DNA of 64,000 nucleotides, from positions 1,364,001 to 1,428,000 of the forward strand of contig JAHLEZ010000018.1 of the NCBI GenBank assembly GCA_020726505.1, written 5' to 3'. A program made the position numbers and the translations under genes. The number at the start of each line of letters is the position of its first letter. Position 1 is the stretch's first letter. This DNA comes from Leptodontidium sp. MPI-SDFR-AT-0119. Its lineage: Eukaryota > Ascomycota > Leotiomycetes > Helotiales > Leptodontidiaceae. The notes beneath the pieces are model-generated. The model had not been told where the DNA came from. It saw only the letters and a program-made list of their open reading frames with translations, and searched no databases. Shown here one piece after another: positions 59,485 through 64,000 of this stretch.

Positions 59485-59938
59485 TGTTGGAGGTGATGGC
59501 AGGAAATACATGAATGTGATTTTGGCGTTTGGTGCTTAAGGATTCGTACAACCCCGTTTTGGGTATCGTGAATGCAGTGCAATAGCAACATATGCCATTT
59601 CGGAGGCTCGGATTAAGGGAGTTGCGGGCTACTTTCACAGCAGTGACTGAGCAGCCACCGTCAGCTTGTTATCCACATTATCAAAACGGTAGTCAAAATT
59701 GGTCTTAAGCAATTTCTTGCAGCTTTCTAATTTACGAACCCCATCTAGATACAAGCACTTGTAAACCCCCGAGCGCGACCAGATTCTGTTGCTCCAGCTT
59801 TTGATCTATGCCGAGCCTGTCCCATACAACATCTCTAATATTGCCCATTGTATCTATCCATAAACAAAGTAAACTCCATGCAATGCACCGTCCCAAATGT
59901 GTATAGCCTCTATTCTTCTTCAACCTCACCCTTGACAA
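59485..59938. other. intergenic stretch
   Basis: Convergent 3' ends of the P450 and the small mitochondrial-type gene. Nothing else supported. Confidence 0.45.
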
Positions 59939-60283
59939 TCACAAATTCGTCATAACCTTCTGCATAATCGGCGCCGCTGCGTACGGCCAAAACATTAGAC
60001 AAGCAACAATCGGTACATATCTACATCATGACAAATCAGCATCTTAATAAACCAATTGCCAATAATAAAAAATCAATAGCTTTACTCACAACTGAAGACC
60101 ATTCACAATCCTCCTTCCTTGGATCGACCAGTCTCCCTTCGCACCTTCGATGATCTTGGACGGCAACGCTTGGAATTCAGACATGCTGTATGCTCTCCGC
60201 CCGAAAGTTTGGATATGTGGTGTTTGTTTGCGGAATTGTGTCCGGGCGAGGGAAGTGAAGATGCGGGTTCTGGGAGCGGACAT
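59939..60283 (-). CDS. small mitochondrial-type single-pass membrane protein
   Basis: Two exons, 60283-60090 and 60020-59939 (69-nt intron, donor GTGAGT), giving 91 residues. The N-terminus is rich in Arg, Ser and Thr without acidic residues (MSAPRTRIFTSLARTQFRKQ), as in a mitochondrial targeting peptide. RRAYSM is a plausible processing region. The C-terminal part has one hydrophobic segment (LYVPIVACLMFWPYAAAPIM). I do not recognise the family; a small inner-membrane subunit or assembly factor is possible. The position of the intron just before the membrane segment would mislead single-exon predictors. Confidence 0.7.
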
Positions 60284-61043
60284 GATTGTTTTGCTCTGGA
60301 AGTCTTCTGTTTTTTTGCCGAGAGTGGATTTCTAGAGTCGGAATTCAGGAAAAGGCAAGTTGGAAATTCTGCACTGGAACTGTGGTGAATTGAGTATGTT
60401 TTGGATTATAGTATGATATGAATAGAGATTCCAATTGAAGATTTCTTCATCGCATATATACAGTGCATTTCTCATGGCGGGCTTTGCTCTTGAAGCCTAG
60501 GCAACCGCGGGGTTTGCCAAACATCCGCTCGATACCCGGGACTTCTAAGCCGCATGCCTCCGAGTATTGCGCAGAACCAAATCCCACGGAGACGTTCAAA
60601 GGGTTTTTTGGAGCCTTGCCATAAACAGACCATAGTTGCAGATGCAGGAACGTATGATTATGACGGTGGTGGTGTTGATGGTATTGGTTTGCTACTGGCG
60701 GGGTTATTGGATGACTTGCATGAAATCCCGCTGCGGGTTGGATTGGTGGATGGATGCTGAGGGGGCTTCACGAGAGTCAGCCCTATGCGTCGAAAGGAAA
60801 CTTAACGGTTGGTGATACTGTAAATGTGTCGATTTATTCGAGATGCAGAGATCCTTGGGTCACGATCATTTCTCAGCTGGTCGGGCATTGGGATAGGCTT
60901 CGCACGCTTAACTACAGCGTTCGTCGCTCCAGGCCTGGAGACGCAGTAGCTTGAGGCTTCTACCATGAACCATTGGGTGAAATCCTATCAGACAACCATT
61001 AGCATTTTCGAGCAAGCCATTCCGATGACGAAATTGGGTGAAT
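60284..61043. other. intergenic stretch
   Basis: Upstream region of the mitochondrial-type gene and 3' flank of the F-box gene. No supported gene. Confidence 0.45.
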
Positions 61044-62730
61044 TTACTGTAACGCTCTCTCGACTTCCTTGAACGTTCTCGCCTCATCAAGTGAAAGCTG
61101 CTCAACTCTCCTTTCCCCATCCGCTTCTCCCGGTCCAGGCAAGACCCATCTGTAAACACGATACCCAAGCCCAACATATTTCAACGGTTCTCCTTTATAC
61201 CTTCCAGGTCTCGAAAGCCAGATGCTCCGACTTAGCTTGAATAAATCCTCCGCGATCCCCTTCCGAATCTTCTCTCCTCTCTCCCTTGCTCGGTCTTTGG
61301 CTTGCTCGCGTCCGTCTTCACTCACTCGACTGATCTCGGGATGTGCAGAGAAAGGCTGCCACTTGGTCTCCCCAACCTCTTTCGCTTTATCCCTTGCATC
61401 TAGTTGTGCGCTCACATTCACTGTAGTTGGGACATGGTCGGGAAAGTTTCCCTTGGTGATGATGAGAGTGTGGAGACGTTTCCACCGCGGCATGTATGTC
61501 TTGAAGAGCTCGAAGTTGGCGGTATTCATTGGGCATGCGAGATACTGCAGATCGGGAAAATGCGCGACGAAGTCCTTCAGATAGTGATTACCTTCCATTA
61601 CTGAGGTCTCGGTGAATGATAAATTCCACCAACTATGGCCTAGGAGAGGTGCTGGAGATATGATAGAGGCTATTTCTTTCAGGAGTGTGTTGTAAGGGTA
61701 GTTTAACCCAACAAAGGCGAGAGAGGTTAGGCCTCCGGGGGAAACATTGCATAGGTATTCGAGGAGATACTTGATATCGACGCTCAGTACTTGTACTTCG
61801 ATGTGCTTCAAGTTCACTGCACCGTGGAGGAGAGGAACATAAACGTAAACATGCTCATCCTCGTGATAGGCTCGATTTCTTAGCTGAAGAGATGTCAGGT
61901 GTCTGAGATCAGTCAATTGCGGCAGGTAATCGAGATGTTTGTCGGTGTATAATTCCCGAACATCCGTGGGCAAGAATCCTGTTCCCAGATCCAATTCTTC
62001 GATTTTGAGTAACGGGATGTTGCGCTCCATTCTCCTATCGGAATATTCTAGTATAATCATGTGGAGATCCATCGGGCTGCGGTATTCCCGGGGGCTATTA
62101 GATAGACCAAGATGCCTTAGGTGAGGAGACGCAATTAATATATCAGCAATATCGGCATGACGCTGTGCATCTGTTCGTGAAAGGCAATGCAAGGATAATG
62201 TACGTAGGTTTGTAAACACGGTCTTGAGAGTTGGAAATTGTTCACTTCTAGAAGCCACGAGCATCAAGTGTCGCAATTTTCCACGTTTCGCGAGAGTGTC
62301 CAGAGCAGTACGGCCTTCACCACACAAGTCCAGTTCTCCAACGGAGTTCGTGATCCTGGCATTTCATTAGCATCAAATTTCTTTCAAAAAGCAATAAGTC
62401 AAGCGTGACATACTCCAGGGAAAGCAATTCCGGCATCTTCTCCAAACACGTATCGACATCAAGCCCACTTCCCATAAACGGAAGGCGGGGTATATTTCGA
62501 CCGACGTGCAGAGTCTTAGTGAATCTGAGGTGAGATTCCGATGGAAGAGCTGAGATCCGTTGGAGGAGAGGCTGGAACTCGCAGTCTTGAACATGTATCT
62601 TCGCGTACAAGATTGGCGTGAAGACATGGTTGAAAGCTTTCGAGACCCTACAGAGCGCTGCGAGCGTGGATCTTGAGTTTATCGTATCGCCAATGGCATA
62701 GAGCAAGTCTACTGATAACTTGGTCGCCAT
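61044..62730 (-). CDS. F-box/leucine-rich-repeat-like protein
   Basis: Two exons, 62730-62414 and 62355-61044 (58-nt intron, donor GTATGT, acceptor CCAG), giving 542 residues. The N-terminus has a diverged F-box (LSVDLLYAIGDTINSRSTLAALCRVSKAF in two parts), then FTPILYAKIHV, the normal start of fungal F-box proteins. The body holds irregular leucine-rich segments (LRTLSLHCL; SPHLRHLGLS; LRHLTSLQLR; GLTSLAFVGLNY). The C-terminus is charged (RDRARERGEKIRKGIAEDLF). It would act as a substrate adaptor for SCF ubiquitin ligases through Skp1; the target is unknown. It resembles the fragment at 25.0-25.3 kb. Confidence 0.85.
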
Positions 62731-63450
62731 GACTGACGGGTTGAATTGTCAGGTTAATAGATCTGGTCTACGAGTATGAAGTTGGAAGAAACAGAGTAGG
62801 TGGTTGCGTTGGGGGGTGTTTCTTTTTCAGCCCCAGGCTGAATTCCAGCTGTCATGCTCAGGTCACCCAGCTGAGTCATTTTGGTGGAGGCAGCCAAGAC
62901 AAACAACTACACAACCATCAACTACCAGAATACAAAACTAAGAAGACATCCGTATGAGAAAGATAGCAGTTTTTGAGGCTTCTTGCCAGTCTGATAATCG
63001 TCGTTAGCTTTGGGAAGAGCATGTGAAAACGCTTGAAACGATGGACCGGCAGAGCTAACGGATCGTTAGTGACCCCGAGGTGGAAGTCCATCAATATTTA
63101 CACAGAAATTTCTTTGCCGAGGGCAAACGTAAGGCATTTATTTGTTTCCCATGCTTACTTAATTTTTACTGGCCGTAACTTGCGAGCCATCGATTGTTTC
63201 TAGGGTGTTGGTACCGAGGTAGCTTGAAAGCAAAACTCCAGGATTGAAACATCAGGCTTCCAGCGTCAGACATTCCTGATAGGGCATGGTAAGAGCTGAG
63301 TGTTGCGCGTCGATTACCCCGCATCCGTGCCTCAGACGCTGAATAAATATAAGACCTCGCTATCAAGCTGGCCTCCCTAAAATCATATTCTCTTTGCTCG
63401 CTGGCATCATCTCTTTCTCCAGGCATAACCTGTGTCAATAAATCGCAAAA
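62731..63450. promoter_or_regulatory. divergent region between the F-box and SDR genes
   Basis: 720 bp between start codons of divergent genes. No gene seen. A TAAATATAAG element near 63343-63352 could be the SDR TATA box. Confidence 0.4.
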
Positions 63451-64000
63451 ATGGCAGGAGACAGCAGCATCGCCGGAGAGATGAATGGAAAGGCCCCAAA
63501 ACCTTCTGCAATCTGGGCCGCCTGGCAATTTTTTCAGGGGGTCGATCCTAGAAAACTCTCTATTCCAGACGCGGATCTACGTGGGAAATGGATTATCATC
63601 ACAGGAGGCAACAGCGGAATTGGCAGAGAATCAGCATTGCAGTTCGCTAAATGGGGTGCAAACATTATTCTAGGCTGCCGGCCAAACCCACCGCCTCGGG
63701 AACCGCAACCAGATGCTGTGGTGCAGGAGCTGCAAACGGCTGCTAAAGCTTCTGGGCATGAAAACTCGAAATTTGAGTGGTGGGAGTGTGATATGAGCAA
63801 GTTTTCTAGTGTTGAGACATTTGGGAAACGTTGGCTGGCGACAGATCGACCGTTGGATATTCTGGCCAACAATGCTGGGATAGGTGGGGGAAATAAAGGG
63901 AAATCGAAACTTACCGTTGATGGCTTTGAGATGCTTCACCAGGTGCGAGATTTCCATCTATATGATCAAATTATCGATGCTAATTCAGTTACAGGTAAAC
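63451..64000 (+). CDS. short-chain dehydrogenase/reductase, 5' part only
   Basis: Exon 1 is 63451-63942 (164 codons). A 52-nt intron (donor GTGCGA, acceptor ACAG) follows and exon 2 begins at 63995, so the gene continues past the window. An extended N-terminus precedes the Rossmann fold. The cofactor motif TGGNSGIG lies at residues 51-58 and NNAG at 140-143. The catalytic Tyr-x-x-x-Lys lies beyond the window. The fold resembles WW-domain oxidoreductase/retinol-dehydrogenase-like fungal SDRs that use NADP(H); the substrate cannot be told. Confidence 0.88.
   Translation, partial: MAGDSSIAGEMNGKAPKPSAIWAAWQFFQGVDPRKLSIPDADLRGKWIIITGGNSGIGRESALQFAKWGANIILGCRPNPPPREPQPDAVVQELQTAAKASGHENSKFEWWECDMSKFSSVETFGKRWLATDRPLDILANNAGIGGGNKGKSKLTVDGFEMLHQVRDFHLYDQIIDANSVTGK

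Noticed and set aside
1..64000. CRISPR arrays, bacterial operons, riboswitches
   Set aside because: No regularly spaced repeats of that kind, and gene structure is eukaryotic throughout.

Overview
The window reads as a chromosome segment of a filamentous ascomycete (Pezizomycotina; Leotiomycetes is my guess from the gene content). The genes have short introns of about 45-160 nt with GTAAGT-type donors and CTAAC/CTGAC-type branch sites. Typical fungal families are present: HeLo, HET, BTB, 2EXR, DUF6594, LysM-chitinase and a PL4 rhamnogalacturonan lyase. Blocks of TA-rich sequence carry nonsense mutations of the C-to-T/G-to-A kind expected from repeat-induced point mutation (RIP). The species cannot be named from the sequence alone.

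Layout, left half. 1-2.15 kb is decayed transposon: a Gypsy-type LTR fragment, a Fot1/pogo-type DDE transposase remnant and the first copy of a dispersed repeat. 2.76-6.15 kb (minus) is an intact three-exon gene joining an N-terminal HeLo cell-death domain to TPR repeats. 6.59-19.87 kb is one 13.3-kb insertion: a full-length Tad-like LINE with poly(A) and an 11-12 bp target-site duplication (TSD), itself split by a complete 7.5-kb Gypsy element with 249-bp LTRs and its own 5-bp TSD. Right of it lie a kinase-like gene with two nonsense codons (20.28-21.73 kb), dispersed repeats (21.96-22.32 kb), an intact medium-chain dehydrogenase (23.0-24.4 kb), an F-box fragment (25.0-25.3 kb) and a small KGG-motif stress-type gene (26.8-27.3 kb). 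27.4-32.6 kb holds no gene I can support. 32.7-38.8 kb has a DUF6594 membrane-protein gene, a truncated 2EXR gene, two copies of a TA-flanked terminal-inverted-repeat element and a broken LysM-chitinase gene cut off by a dispersed repeat.

Layout, right half. From 40.4 kb the sequence is mostly ordinary coding DNA: a CYP52-like P450, a BTB protein, a HET gene killed by nonsense mutations (44.6-46.5 kb), a six-exon secreted rhamnogalacturonan lyase, a six-exon acyl-CoA dehydrogenase-like enzyme, a full-length ABCC-type transporter divergent from a second P450 that has a GC-AG intron, a 91-residue mitochondrial-type protein, an F-box/LRR protein and the 5' end of an SDR that runs off the window.

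Taken together, the left half is an accessory compartment in which cell-death/recognition-type genes (HeLo-TPR intact; HET, kinase and LysM-chitinase broken) sit among RIP-mutated transposons. The right half carries catabolic, transport and redox genes. The ABCC transporter and the adjacent P450 share a 1.1-kb divergent promoter region and may act together in detoxification or export; that is inference. Exon boundaries were placed by eye from splice motifs and checked for reading-frame continuity.
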